64,000 nt of DNA from Umbilicaria muhlenbergii (GCA_000611775.1 KK106981.1:7090312-7154311); one strand, 5' to 3'. Positions 12,477 to 24,741 are shown, counted from the stretch's first letter. The notes: generated from the sequence alone by a model not told the origin. Numbers and translations: made by a program.

Positions 12477-13458
12477 CCTCGCGATCGATCGGTTAACCGG
12501 GCTGGCGAGTTCGGGAAGATGGGATCAGAGCCTGAGCGCGAGAGAGGGCGATATGTGTGGGGGGCGGCTGTGGATGTAGATGTTCGAGATGATAGGGAGG
12601 CACCGTTGTAGAGAGGTTGAGGTAAGGGGGGTGCCGGTTGTAGGAGTGACGGACGAACGAGAAATGGAACGAACGATGGCAAGCTACTCCGAGAGAACAA
12701 GACGGGCGATGAGACTCTTGATGATCGAAAAGGGGCAGCCAGGATGCAAGTGGTAGCCGTGGAATGGGAGAACAGCCGGGGAGAGTCTCATAAAAGTCAA
12801 CAAACCCAAAGCCAACCAAAGCAGAACGGGCCCTGGTTGATCTTATTACCTCCCACTCCCGCACATACCAATCCAGAAATATAAACAGACACATTGGTAC
12901 GCGCGGCATACGCAGCATCACCCGGCCAGCCGGTCCCTGGCGGATACACGCATGAGATTTGGTGTTGCGCCGGACGGGCACCAGCAGCGCTCATACGGGT
13001 ATCCGCCATCCCAACAAGCGGAATACCTCGTACCTTGATCTGATCTCCACATCGAGAGCGGAGGCGGCCCGTGCAATCCACGGAGTAGATAGGAAGTATA
13101 GCCAACAATCCAGAGATTTCCGTCAAAAGCGGAGTCTAACTCGCCTCATCAAGCGCAGTGCCGTCCAGTTCGTCGGCCGTAACTAATCGTGCTGGCGGCT
13201 GCGGCTGAACCATCGTTAACCACGAATCACAATGCGCGGTCAACGGACTCCGGAGTGGAGCCGTGGAGTGGAATAGCGGACTTGCAACCTAGACGTTTCG
13301 TACCCGGGACTGGACTAACCCTAACCCTCTCTTCCTCAACCGCCCAACGCCAATACCGTTCAACGGGATCCCAGAGTCATCGCCGCGGTCCGCAGAACTG
13401 AGAGAAGAGAAAACGCGCCTGCCAAGCAAACTCGCTCTGGTCATTCTCCCCTTTCTCT

Positions 13459-14740
13459 CTACCCGCCCACCGCATCCGCCCCAGCATCCGTCGTCTTTCC
13501 CTCCTTCTCCACCCTTCCAAAAACCTCCACCGTATGATCCCAAATCCTCCCCCCCGCCCCCCCCGCCCTCAACCCCTCCAACAACTTCTCCTTCCCAACG
13601 ACCTGTCCCATCTCCCCCACCAAATACGCCCCACTCCCCTCGACGCCATCACTCCCCCTCGCCACCTCCTCTCCCCCTCCCACCTCCCCTCCTCCCCCCC
13701 TCGGCGGAAAACAAGCAGAAGTCCCCACCCAAAGATGCCTCTCCCCGCTCTCCTCCGCCCCCGTAAACCAATATCCCAACACCGCCACCAGCACCTTCAT
13801 CCCCGCCGTCACCAGCACCCCGTTCCCCTTCCCGAACCCCGTCTTCACCCACCCCGGAAACGCATGCACGAACCCCACCCCCGCATTCTCCTCCCGCTCG
13901 GCCAACTCCTCAAACGCGAAATCCGTCATCCCAATCGCATGTTTCATACACGCCCCCAACGAAAACCCCCTCCGCAACTCCAAATCATCCAGATCGATCG
14001 CCCCCTCCCTCCCCGCCGCCAGCACCGACACCACACGCGCGAGCCCACCCCCCTTTGCGGCGGAGCGCAACAGTGGCAAGAGGAGGAAGGTGAAGTAGAG
14101 GCGGGCGTAGTAGTTGGCGACGAGTTTGCGGTCGAGGTCGTCGGGGGAGGGGTCGCGGCCTTTGAGGGAGAGGAAGCCGGGGGTGAGGAAGAGGAGGTGG
14201 AGGGTTTTTTCGCGGGTGAGGAGGTCGGCGCAGAGGGCGCGGACGGTGCGGAGGGAGGTTATGTCGGCGCGGAGGAAGGTGGCGGTGCCGGTGGGGTTGA
14301 GGGTTTGGAGGTCGGCGAGGATGCGGGTGGCGGCGGATTGGTTCCTGGGGTTGGGGTTAGTGAATTGGGGGGGTGGGAGGGAGATATGGATTGAGTGGGA
14401 GGATGGAGGGAGGGAGGGAGGGATGAAGGGAGGGAGGCAGAGAAGGGGGGGGAGGGAGGGAGGGAGGGAGGGATGGATTGGATGAAGGGATGGGGAATTC
14501 CCCTACCTGCCGACGAAGTAAACGCGTGGCGAGGTTGTTTGCCGATAGAATTGCTTGAGGGTGTATTCGCCGATGCCGCTGGTGGCGCCCACTGTGGCGG
14601 AGGGAATGGGCCGTTAGCTTCTACTTCCGTCCGGTTTGCGAGAGCACCTGTCAGATGAACGTACCAAAGACAGCTACCAAGCCGGGCTGGAGCTTTTTCA
14701 AGCGCGCGTTCGAAGCCCTAACCACTTCTATGGACACCAT
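13459..14740 (-). CDS. Short-chain dehydrogenase/reductase-like protein
   Basis: Three exons on the minus strand, 14740-14665, 14591-14507 and 14344-13459, sum to 348 aa with consistent phases. The Rossmann nucleotide-binding motif GATSGIGEYT starts exon 2, right after LQPGLVAVF from exon 1. An acidic residue in FLRADITSL and the family segment KLVANYYARLYFTFLLLPLL follow. After the expected catalytic Ser strand (VVSVLAAG) the usual Tyr-x-x-x-Lys is absent: the region reads ACMKHAIGMTDFAFEELA. This is seen in a fungal subfamily of SDR-fold proteins of uncertain activity. The substrate is unknown. Codon use changes along the gene, C-ending in the 5' half and G-ending in the 3' half. The second intron is filled with a GGGA microsatellite. 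Confidence 0.8.
14401..14476. repeat. GGGA microsatellite inside an SDR intron
   Basis: The plus strand carries imperfect (GGGA)n runs within intron 2 of the SDR gene (intron 14506-14345). On the coding strand this is a TCCC polypyrimidine block upstream of the CAG acceptor. The G-rich strand has the spacing needed for G-quadruplexes. Confidence 0.85.
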
Positions 14741-15836
14741 GATCAACGGCTGAGCTATGAACGAGACGACAGATGCTCGTTAGCTAAGGTTAGCTCAGGT
14801 GAGGGAAGGCTAGGCCGGACACTCAGTTCGCATCCCAAAGTGAAGTCAGGTTGGCTTGAAAGCCAGTATCATGAGCACCTTCAATCATTCATCCAGCAGC
14901 TTTCGGCTTATCAATCCATCTACCGCATGAGTCATGTGGCTTGCGTCTCCACCGCAGACGGCGACAAGGACCCCTCCCCATCTGGATGCACCCATCCGAT
15001 GTGGCTGCAGCCCATTGCAGCACCTCGAGCGGTCCGTTGTACACGACGGAGCTCCCAGCCTCTTCCTCTGTCCTCTCCCGCCGGATCAGACTGTCGCCGC
15101 GCCCGCAACCGGATGGTGCCGGCATGGACGAACGGGTCTAGGGGTCTACTCCGATACTCGTATTCCTTAGGAAGCCGGGTATTTGGTCAAGACCGAGCCT
15201 GATCCCCCACGTTTCGTAGTACCCGGTCCCCTCCTCATCCTCTACCGGATGTGCTCGTACCTTGATCTGCTAGTGCACGTGGGGAGAAATGGTGCCGACG
15301 CTTGGTCAGGATGTAGCCGCTGCCAGACGCACCCCGCCATTCTAGCCCCAGCTTGCTTCCGGGCGTGCCGCGTGCTGAGTCCTATCGAACCCTATTTGCT
15401 ATGCCCGTCTTCGACGACTACACATTGGCCGGTCCATCACCCTGGTGTTGGCCCATATTCCCTGCTTCATTCAAGACATCATGCACGTCGGCAGTTCCAC
15501 AGCCAATTCATTCAAAGGGAGACGCGGCAGACACCATGGCTTACAGAATCCCCTCTTGTAACGACTGACGTATGACTGATGTAACGGATCGCATGTTTAA
15601 AGCATCCGTCCAACGAACAGTGACCACCAGATATCTCACTCTTCTATAGACAAGAAACCATCAGAACACTCGCCCGCTCGAACTCCTATAGTGCGGGACC
15701 AGAAGAGACCGCCTCCACCAACAGACACGTGGCTCGGTGACATACAAACGTCATCCTTCATTCACCAAACTCCGAGTCTAACATCAGCATTCTAAACATC
15801 GCCTGACTTGTACGAACGTGCCTCCTGCCGCAATAA
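14741..15836. other. Intergenic region between SDR and desaturase, no gene seen
   Basis: Several short frames exist on both strands but none looks like a protein family or joins to another by splicing. It should include the SDR promoter and the 3' UTR of the desaturase. Confidence 0.5.
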
Positions 15837-17373
15837 TCATGGGTCGATGTCGCTGTCCGGGCCCAACTTCATGGCCGGGGCTCCTGTCGTTGGAGAGGAC
15901 ATCTTCTGTGGCGGAACACCGAGTCCGTTGTGGTTCCTGAAGAAGAGGACGCCTTTATTTTCGCCCTCGGCTCCCTCCGTTGGCTCCACCCACTGGCACC
16001 ATCTCGCGCTCTTCCACATACTCCTCAAGAAGCCGATTGAACCACCTTCGACATCGGCACGATAATGCTTGCCCATGATCGGCTTGATGGCCTCGGTCGC
16101 CTCGTCGGCGTGGTAGAATGGAATGGTGGATACAAAGTGGTGGAGGACGTGAGTCTCGATGATGCCGTGGAGTAGAGAACGGCCGATGAAGCCGAACTCG
16201 CGGTCAATGGTTGCCGCAGCACCGCGCGCAAATGTCCAGGCGTGAGCTTCATAGTGAGGAAGAGTGGGATCTGTGTGCTGCAGGTATGTAATGGCCACTG
16301 AAGTTCTGATTAATACGCGTACTACAAAGTGTATGGGTTACGACAAGCTTACCGAGCCAGTGGTTGACCCAGAGGTATGGAAGGATATACCACACAGCCA
16401 AGTTCGCCCAGCCAAAGTTTTTGCCGATGAGGAAAAGAACACCGACGGTAATGGCAAGACCCAGATCACTCAATAGAACGAGTTTGGCGTCCTTCGCCTC
16501 ATACAACGGACTTGATGGGTTGAAATGGTTGACACCGCCTCCGAGACCATTCTTCTTGCCCTTGCCACGGCCTTCATGCTGGCGTTCGTGGTTGTTGTGA
16601 CCAGTGACATTGAAGGAGATGTAAAGGAGCCAGCCAACAAGTTGTTGAGCGATCATATGGCCAGCGGTATAGATGGGAGTTTCTTCCACTAACTCAGACA
16701 ACTCGTGGGCGTAGTAGCCAAATCTGTTGGCATACACTTCGCGGGTTTTTGGCACGAAGACCATGTCACGATCAATATGACCAGTCGCCTTGTGGTGTTT
16801 GCCGTGCGAGATCTTCCACGAGAAGTATGGAACCAACAAGGCGGAATGGCAGATCCAGCCCACCGTGTCGTTCAGCACCTTCGATGGCGAGAAAGATTGA
16901 TGCCCACATTCGTGCGCCAATACCCACAAGCCAGTACCGAACAGGCCTTGCACGAAGGTATACACTGCCCAAAGGACACCTCGAACTAGAGTGGAAGGAA
17001 TATTTTCAGGAGTCACATAGTTGTGAAAGATATAGAAAGTGACGGCCAACGACGCAACGTCTCTGGCGACGTATGCAAGACCACGAGCTCCTGAGCGTTG
17101 GAAACAGTGTGCTGGGATGGCATCCCGGATTTGCTTAATGGTATAATCTGGCATCTCGAATTCATTGCCATAGGTGTCGAGCATCTTCCCGTTGCCATTT
17201 TTGAGGTTCAATGCAGTGTCCGAGCCGAAAGACGACAGAGAAGTGGACGATGGAGATTGTCTCGGTGTGTTGGTAGGGGACGCGTCGACCGAGGTGGAAG
17301 ATGACGAAGGGACAGAGTCAGCGGTTTTGGTTCTTTGCAGAGCGCTTGTGCGAGGGGCGAGGGTTGACGCCAT
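15837..17373 (-). CDS. odeA: Delta-12 (oleate) fatty acid desaturase
   Basis: This membrane-bound di-iron enzyme of the ER makes linoleic from oleic acid on phospholipids. Two exons, 17373-16353 and 16297-15837, encode 493 aa. The three histidine boxes are present: HECGH at residues 154-158, HGKHH at 190-194 and HVLHH near 390. The splice joins YLWVNHWL to VAITYLQHTDPTLPHYEA, a continuous family block. The Ser/Thr-rich N-terminus precedes the conserved start of the catalytic domain (MPDYTIKQIRDAIPAHCFQRS). Omega-3 desaturases are close relatives; length and motifs fit the delta-12 type best, but regiospecificity cannot be proven by eye. It lies in the same window as the Mga2/Spt23 lipid-saturation sensor, though not beside it. 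Confidence 0.93.
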
Positions 17374-19118
17374 GATGATAGGCTAATATTGAAGAGATGG
17401 AAGAAAGTGGGCAAAGGGCGATTGCGGATGGAATCAGAGAGCCTGGTTGTGTTACTGCTTAGGAGGTAGAGGAGGTAGAGGAGGTAGAAGAGGCAAACGT
17501 CCTCGGTGGCCGATTTCCGGCAGGTTCTTGTGGGAGGGGCTTTTCGTTTTCGTTGAGCTTTGTTCCCACGTTCAGCTGCAAGCTGCAAGCCCTCTCATCA
17601 GCACACCGGGATACGAAGAAGACTACGGAACCACGACACACCTGCAATTGACCAGTCTGACACTGTATCTGCGGAGTGATTGTATGAACAAAGGAAGACT
17701 GAGGTGACTGAAGAGGCAGCTATCCTCTGGGAGGAATATGTCGGGGATTTTATTGAATTGAAGGCTTTGTGTGCTAGTCTCGAAGCGGATTAGCGAGGCT
17801 TTGCCCAGGTCGCCCGTGTTCCAGCCTCCAGGCGCTCTCTCTTGCGAACTTGCGATATCACCCAGTGCACCCTTGAGGTATGTTTTTGGTGAGAAGTTTC
17901 CGGGAGTGGTGTTTGCAGATCCCTGAAGGAGGCAGATATAACAGCCATTAGGTTTGACACCTGGGGCCACCTACTCCGTGTAGGCAACTCACCCTCCCCC
18001 GCCCTCACAGGCACCGAGGTAAGGCCTTCCGTCCTTCCTCCCTCACAATCTGACTCGTGAGATTTTCTACAAATCTGTAATGGCCAATATGCATCGATTG
18101 GCCTCTGAAATCCTATCGTTTGGGGCTTCATTCGTCTGGAAAGTTGGGGGCCCTTTTATTACTCTACGGAGTACTTGTGGCAGCACCAACAGTTCAACCA
18201 ATTCGTTCATGAGGGTCTTGTGTTTGTGATCGACATGTGCGGGTTTGCAAACCGCATTCTTGTGAATTGCCTACGGTAAGCTGCACTCCAGGATCGAACT
18301 GCAGGTCGCTGCATGTGATGGCAGTTGCACATGTAACGTGTCACAGTTACTCGCACTGGAGAGAGAATGTGAGTGGTAGATGCTTACATTATCCGATTAT
18401 GCAGGCTTTGTACGAGTACCCTCAGGAGGACGTGTTTGCAACGTTGCTTGAGGATTGGCTGGGGCCAGTAGTACCACGTACCTTCGTGTCACTCAGACGG
18501 TCCGACCGAAAGTCACAAGGAAAGTTGGCGCCTTCAGTGTTTGCGCTTTGCTCCGCCGAGCCAGGATTTCTGTTGGGGATAAGCGGCGGGCTCAGGCGGT
18601 TCTGTTGAGCCGGCCGGGACTGTTAGTCTCTTGGCCTGTTGCCTTGTCCGTGCTTTGTTGGAGATCCCGCTGCCTGAGTTTTCACTTCATGCAGGGTCTT
18701 CGATCTTCCATCTTCATACGGGACATAAGGCTGACGGAGGGAGCCATGGAAACTTGATGCGAATCCTGCCACTTGAGCTCTATCTTCATCAAGTCCTCGT
18801 CCCTTCAGCCGCTCAAGGAGCCAGGTCGTGAGGATTTCTCTTATCATTACTCGTAGAGGTATCTGCTTACGGATATATATCCATCGCTGCACTGATTAAT
18901 ATAGCAAGGCAGTCAATAATCCGCAAGCCGTACTCAAGTTTAATGTCGGTACAAACATCTAGGTCCGTGTCCTGGGCTGCTGGACCCTACTGCTGTTGCG
19001 CGACATCATGGGCCATCGTTGCGCAATTACCGCCTCTCCCAGGCATTTTCTAGCCGCAACATGAGGCAAGGTGCTCAACTTGCGATAGCCTTGTATTGCA
19101 GATAGGCACGGACTCCAA
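17374..19118. other. Intergenic region upstream of the desaturase, no gene seen
   Basis: No supported coding frame. The right part is downstream of the hydrolase-vWA gene and the left part should hold the desaturase promoter; a polypyrimidine stretch lies just upstream of its ATG on the coding strand. A TACGGAGTAC motif occurs at 18165-18174. Confidence 0.5.
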
Positions 19119-21287
19119 TTATGATCTGATGCCGAGCCCGGCAACATCCAGATCAGTCTCCTCATCCTCATCATCAAACCTCGCAAGGATCCCTCCCAGC
19201 AGTATCTTCTCGTACAACTTTCGGCCCGCGAACTTTTGTGAATTCCATGGTACTGTATCCACCATCTAGCAGCTGTCAGTCTTGCATTAAGCCAACGATG
19301 GAGCCTGGAGGGACGTACATCTCTCCCGATCCCGTACCGGCGCTTTAGGTCATTATCCAGCATCTTAAGAAATTTGGTGGCCTTGGGATCGTCTCCGATC
19401 TGCACGAATTGTATACCGACCTGGTTCTCTCTTGCTCCTTCTCTGTCTAGTTCTTTGGCGTACCTGATAATCATGTGTTCGACATCATTGTCCTTATCGG
19501 GCTCTCCATCAGTGAGGACGATGAGGTTCAGCTTCTTCGTTTTCCGTTTCTGCTGTTTCCACTTTACCATGTAATCGCCAAGCTCCTGCTCCATGGCATC
19601 TTGCGTTGGGGTAACCCCATTGGGACACACTTTATCAAAGAGATCCATGACTTCGCTCGACGAGGTCAGGTTATCCCCCCTTTGGTCTTCGTCATTGAAA
19701 AAGCGGATGTCCACCCCGTCTCTGTCATATTTGACAGCAAGATCAACGACAGCAGCCAAAGCCTCGCGCGCTTGCGCCCACCGCGGCCCCATCATCGAGC
19801 CAGAATCATCAACTAAGAATATTGTGTCGAAACGCATCAAGTGAGCCAGGACGGGCTCTAATTCCGTGTCGACTGGTGGCGATGTTACATGATCACTGTT
19901 AACTTGTGGCAGGCCCGGTCGGTCTGGGCTTAGAGCTGCTTGTACGATCCTTGTGACCGCCGACATGATGGAGTTGAAACCTGCATGTTCGGCACTGGAG
20001 AACCTCACGATCTCTCTATGATCAGCATCTACAGGAAAAGCGTTATGCGGTAAGGCTTGCTTGCTAAGGTCGTAGTCCAGGACTGCAGAGGCCTGCGGAA
20101 CGACCTACACTCTAGGTCAACCCTGATACGCCAGGGGTGGTCGGCATAGTTGAACTTACAATCCGGCCGAGTATAGGCTTCTGTTCGAAGCAGCTAATGG
20201 TTTCTATCTTATACCCATGACGCACTTGATCGAATTGCTCGGAAATTCTGGCGAATTCAGTAGCTTTTTCTTTCAGCTCTTGGATGAGGTTGTCGCTTGG
20301 ACCAGTGCCCAATATGAGTACTCCTTTAAGCAGCGACAGGACGGTTGCATAAGAATTAGCCAAACCACTGCCTTGATGCGGTGTGGCGAAAAAGAAACAG
20401 CCTTTGACCGGACTCTGATAAGCTGGAGCGTTGTTGCGAGCCGCAATTGCCAGACCAGCATCGACCATTTCGTTCACGGCCTATGGAACATTTAGCCACC
20501 CACTTGTGTTTCCGAAGCAATATGGCAGCCTACCTGCTTTACTACTACACCACCTAGACTGTGACCGAAGAAGAACAACGGCCTAGTTGGGCACTACTGT
20601 ACGTTAGTATGGGAAGATGATGTACACATGCCGAATTTCCGAACCTGCTCACGAACGGCATCGATGTTGTGGACCAGGGCCATAGCCGCTTCCGTGGTCC
20701 TCTGGTTCGAAGAGTCGATCCAGACATTGGCATTCCACCCGTAGGTCATGATACGAGGGAATATACCACTGGCCTGCATGAACTCCGGGAGGGTGTCGCG
20801 TAGCCACATGTATTCTTTTGACCCTTTCTCATGACTTGATACACTTGTGAAAGCTGTCCATGGGTGGGAGCTAAGGCCGTGGATAGCGACGAAACTACGT
20901 GTCAACTGTGAGCCACATCTTATCAACGCTCGAAAAGCTGAAAGAGCAGTATACCTACTCCGCGTTAGGTTCTCGATCACTTGGGGCGTACAGAGTCGTC
21001 AAGTCCGGGAATTCGGTATCTATCCCAATCACGCGACGCGCCCCCCCATTTACTGGCTGGAGACTTTGGCCATTCAATCTTGCGGCCTGTTTGGCAAGGT
21101 CAGGGGTCCAGAAAGTCACCGTTGTTCTCTTGACAGGCCGAACCCCGTATACGCAAAGCGGTCCGATCGTATCGATAATCGGCCGCTGCCCTCTCCTTCG
21201 AAGTCGGTTCTGGAAAAAATGTTCGAGATCCCCGGCTATGGTCTCCGGTGGGAGATTGGAGACACGAACTGTTTGGAATGGCGACAT
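19119..21287 (-). CDS. RRM-like / SERAC1-like hydrolase / vWA fusion protein
   Basis: Six exons on the minus strand (21287-20959, 20894-20645, 20593-20534, 20480-20160, 20104-19319, 19265-19119) give 630 aa with all phases consistent. Residues about 5-100 resemble an RRM-like module (TVRVSNLPPETIAGDLEHFF, TTVTFWTPDLA). A SERAC1-type alpha/beta hydrolase follows, about 110-370: DFVAIHGLSSHPWTAF, the nucleophile motif GHSLGG near 202-207, GCFFFATPHQGSG and the closing block VDADHREIVRFSS. From about 414 comes a von Willebrand A domain with MIDAS-type DDSGSM, LTDGEPD and the late RDMVDTVPWN. In fungi the SERAC1-like module is often the N-terminal part of NOD-like receptors with NACHT or NB-ARC and repeats; here a metal-ion adhesion domain takes that place. 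Substrate and role are unknown; a signalling or self/non-self role is inference only. Confidence 0.85.
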
Positions 21288-23287
21288 CAGAGGAAGGCTG
21301 TGGCGGACCGACCGCTACCGTATGTTGTTCAACCTTTTTGCCAGTCAAGATGGTAAGCATTTCTTCTGTGGAAGATACCAGCCGGGTCGCGGGGTGCCGC
21401 CCGCCTTTTGACCATCATCAGCCAGCTAGAGGGTCAAGTGTGACCCCTCCTGCGACAAGCGCCGGAATCTGGGGCAGTGGGTCCTTGTCACTCAGGTGGG
21501 GTACCTTCTTGCGGCTGTCCCATGGCCGTTGCCCAGCAGGTCCGTCCGGCCCGCCCTCAATACGACTGTGCAGAACTCCATGCACCAATATGCTCACTGC
21601 ATCGCGCGGATTGGCAATGGTTTATTACGGTCATCTCCGCGCGCTGCAAGTCAGAACGTTGCACTCGACGAATATAGAAGGGCTTCACTTGGTTGCCTGA
21701 TTGCCCTCGATTGCCGCGTGCAATCAGCGCTATTAGCTCTTAGCGCGGGTCGGTGAGGGCGTATAAGGCTGCGATCGTATCGTTCGTGAAGGAGGGGTGG
21801 GCCATGGCCTGGTTGGTACGTCGTCAATAGTGGCATACCCAAACTCGGACACTGCGGCGCAACTCATGCAATCCTATCATGTCGGCATAGTCGGCTGGAT
21901 GTTCGGATGTTCGTCTCTGTACGAGTAGAATGGAGTGAGTTCTAACAATAAGTCAATGATCTAGTCCGCTCGGCTATCTGTTTCCCCATCTGAGTGCGGC
22001 TGCTCGCCAGAGGATCGAAGGTTTACTTATAGAACGTGATGCAGTATGTTCTTTGTGAATGGTGTATAGTGACGCTGCAAGGGAAGGAGGATAAAACGTC
22101 CTCTCAAGGACTGACTTGCAAAAAATCCATCACCGGGGCCCCTTTAGTGTTTTAGCCATAGGATGACACCATGCCAGCAATTCTGAATGTGGAAATCGTA
22201 GAAACAAGCAACTTTACGGTCCTGCTCTGGACTACCTTTTGAATGTGACTGAAACCCCCCTCGACTAGAAAGATGGCAATCCACTTGCCCATCGCATTGT
22301 CGACCTCGGTTCTACAATTGCTACAACAAGGTGATACATTTCATATCAGACCATACAACAGAGCCTAATCGGCTCTACAACCTGTACTTCTAGAGTTCCT
22401 AGAAACCGCTTTCCATTGTCGAGATATTGACTGCGCTAACATTAACCCTAGCCTGCAGCTGCCCAAAAGCCGCCCTTGCAATAAACTGAAAATAAAACAA
22501 CTCGCATCCTCAACCCCGTATAGCACGATGAATACCACCATTCAGAGTGTAACCTCTCGACATTCATTGGACCCCATTCCACGCCTCTAGTCAAGACGGA
22601 TCATATCATGTGCAATTTTGCCATCATTCCTGCGTGCGAGGGTGTAGTTTATCCTACATCCATAAAGTACGACCAGCGTGACCCAAGACTTTCTCGGAGC
22701 GAGAAACACCCGGTTGATAGCATAGGCAGTAAGTGGATGGCCTGCCTCCGAGTATATCGTAGGCGAAATAAAAAACAGGAAGGGAGAACCCTGCCAAGGA
22801 GGCCCCCGCGGGGCAAAGGGCGGGGGGTGGCTAGATTATTTGGTTCGGGGCTGATGCACATCGAGTATGTGCGTAGATTGCATCTTACATAGCTCTCAGC
22901 TGTAGATTCTACATCCACGCCCTGACACGATTTTGTTTTCCTACAAGACGCCGTTGAGCCGGGCTGCCGCAGTCACAGACGGTACAATGACCCTTACTGA
23001 TCGAGCAATTTGTCCTGAGCACGCCGGACGGCCGCTGCGTATTGAATCTCCCTGTTCATTTCATATAGAAGGAAACTCGACGCCCTTTATTCCTTCGGAT
23101 ACATCAATGCGTCACTCATCGCATACCCAGAAGAGATATTTGCATTTGATGCCTCTTTCACCTCTACACTCGCCCTCTCTCCCCCATCCCTCGACTATAA
23201 GCAACTGCCTCCCTCTATTTCTCACTTTAGTTTCTGCCCCTTCTCCCTTCCCTCCTCAATGTCGCATAATCTTCATCGTTGACTTCC
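21288..23287. other. Gene-free region of about 2 kb
   Basis: No protein family or splice-consistent coding series is seen on either strand. The left end should contain the promoter of the hydrolase-vWA gene, and a CT-rich patch lies at about 23150-23260, just after the end of the secreted-protein gene. Confidence 0.45.
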
Positions 23288-23922
23288 TTACGCCAAGAAC
23301 GCCGTCGCAACCTTGTTGAACCCATCATGAATATCAAACGTCACAGACCCATACCACTCCTGCGTCCGCATGTAATCCATCAACGCCATAACAGCAGCCC
23401 CGAGCACCCCCCAAGTCAGCTGGTGGTTGTTAGCATTCCAAGTACTCAGTCTAATGCCGCCGTCGCCGACCATGGTGTAGAAACCAGCGGTGCCTATGAT
23501 GCCGTCGCCGGCCTGATAGATGCGCGTGCGCGTGATGTCCCAGGCGGTATAGAGGGTAGCAAGGACGTCATTGTGAATGCCGCCGGCCGAGGGGGGAATG
23601 ACGTGGCTGGTGGCGAGGACGATGAAGGTCTGGGTGTGGGGAACACACCATATTATTCTGGTACTTTCGCGGGGGAGGAGGACGGAGGAAGGGTTGGAGC
23701 GGCGGTTCCAGGGGCTGGAGATGATGAGATTGGCATTAGTGGTGGGTGCGAGAAGAGGGGGACTCACATTCCGGCTTTGATGGTTTGGGCGTTGGCGCAG
23801 TGTTGATCTCGGCGAGTGAGAGGAGAGATGTGCAGCAGTGGCGATGATGGGAGTGGGCTTGCCACGCTTTGGGTAATGGAGTGGAGCAGGGCTATGATGA
23901 GGGATAGATGAAAGAACAGCAT
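23288..23922 (-). CDS. Small secreted protein, paralogue A
   Basis: Two exons, 23922-23768 and 23714-23288, encode 193 aa. The N-terminus (MLFFHLSLIIALLHSITQ) looks like a signal peptide with cleavage after VAS or nearby. After QHCANAQTIKAG the intron interrupts the frame in phase 2, and exon 2 carries STRIIWCVPHTQTFIV, AGDGIIGTAGFY and NANNHQLTWGVLGAAVMALMDYM. The same intron position and the same blocks occur in the gene at 35914-36529 on the other strand. No known domain is recognised. Two or more Cys residues (HCAN, IWCVP) could form a disulphide in the secreted form. The start codon was chosen because it begins the hydrophobic leader. Confidence 0.75.
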
Positions 23923-24741
23923 TTTCGATCAATGGGATTCGGTGAGGAAGGAAAAGGTCACAGGTGGTATCATTGCATTCCAGGTTCTATACAATTGCTA
24001 TGCGCCGCGTTCTAATCGCTAGGTACTCCGCAGCAATGTCCATAAAGCGTAGGAAGGAAGCATAGCAGCGCTAATTGAAGAGAGGCGCATGCACAACTGC
24101 GTTTGAGGTGTTTGAGGGATGCAATTGCAATGGTCTCAACCGGCAGTTATTGCATCCTAATCAACGCTAGAACATGTATCCAGTACCGGAAAAGGAACAC
24201 ATGGCCAATGCATCCAGACCAGAAAGTCAAGTACGTCCGATGCGAAAGAAAAAGAAACAGTGGGGAGTGGTCTCCTCGCAGCCCCTGCACTCCTCAGACG
24301 GGGGTCGGAGAATAGCGCGCGAGCTCAGTGTAGACGACCCGTCAACTCTCGAAGTTTGAAATATGAATAGAGCTGAAATGGCAAGACATGTGTGTCCCGA
24401 GTAATCTCTACCTGGGAAGAGAGAAGAAAGAGAAGTCGTCGCCGTGTAACGCAGAAGCATGCAGGCCCTTTAATCCCGGCTAATTCCCAGCGGGCCGTCT
24501 ACCGACGTCACTCCACTAAAAGCTTGAGAGGGAAGCTTCGGGCCCGCGGACCTCGCCGCTTTGAACGACTCGTCTGATTGTGGCGGATAGCCACAATCCA
24601 ATGTCACTACTCACGCTGAGATAGCTGATTTACCCAGCATACTCTTGTATATACACAACTCCGTCCAGCCCCGTTGCCTCTTCTGAGTGCACGCCTGTGC
24701 TACCCACCGACAGTGGTAGCTCCCCACTCTAGCCCACAAAC
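23923..24741. other. Intergenic region, divergent promoters of secreted protein A and Rcf2
   Basis: No coding signal. The two flanking genes point away from each other, so both promoters should lie here. A GTACTCCGCA variant of the recurring intergenic motif is at 24023-24032. Confidence 0.5.

Larger units (their letters stand above)
11189..13458. other. Gene-poor region with a CT-rich tract
   Basis: Apart from a possible 44-codon membrane-protein frame at 12342-12476, nothing coding is recognised. From about 11995 to 12345 the plus strand is almost pure pyrimidine (CT-rich), so several frames stay open simply because stop codons need purines. A perfect 14-bp palindrome GTACTCCGGAGTAC lies at 11317-11330. 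Confidence 0.5.

Noticed and set aside
13534-14394. 286-codon frame on the plus strand opposite the SDR gene
   Set aside because: It is the antisense of the well-supported SDR exon; the product is Pro/His/Arg- then Glu/Gly-rich, reflecting the C-rich to G-rich switch.
23279-23806. 175-codon plus-strand frame opposite secreted protein A
   Set aside because: Antisense of the spliced secreted-protein gene, which has a signal peptide and a conserved paralogue.
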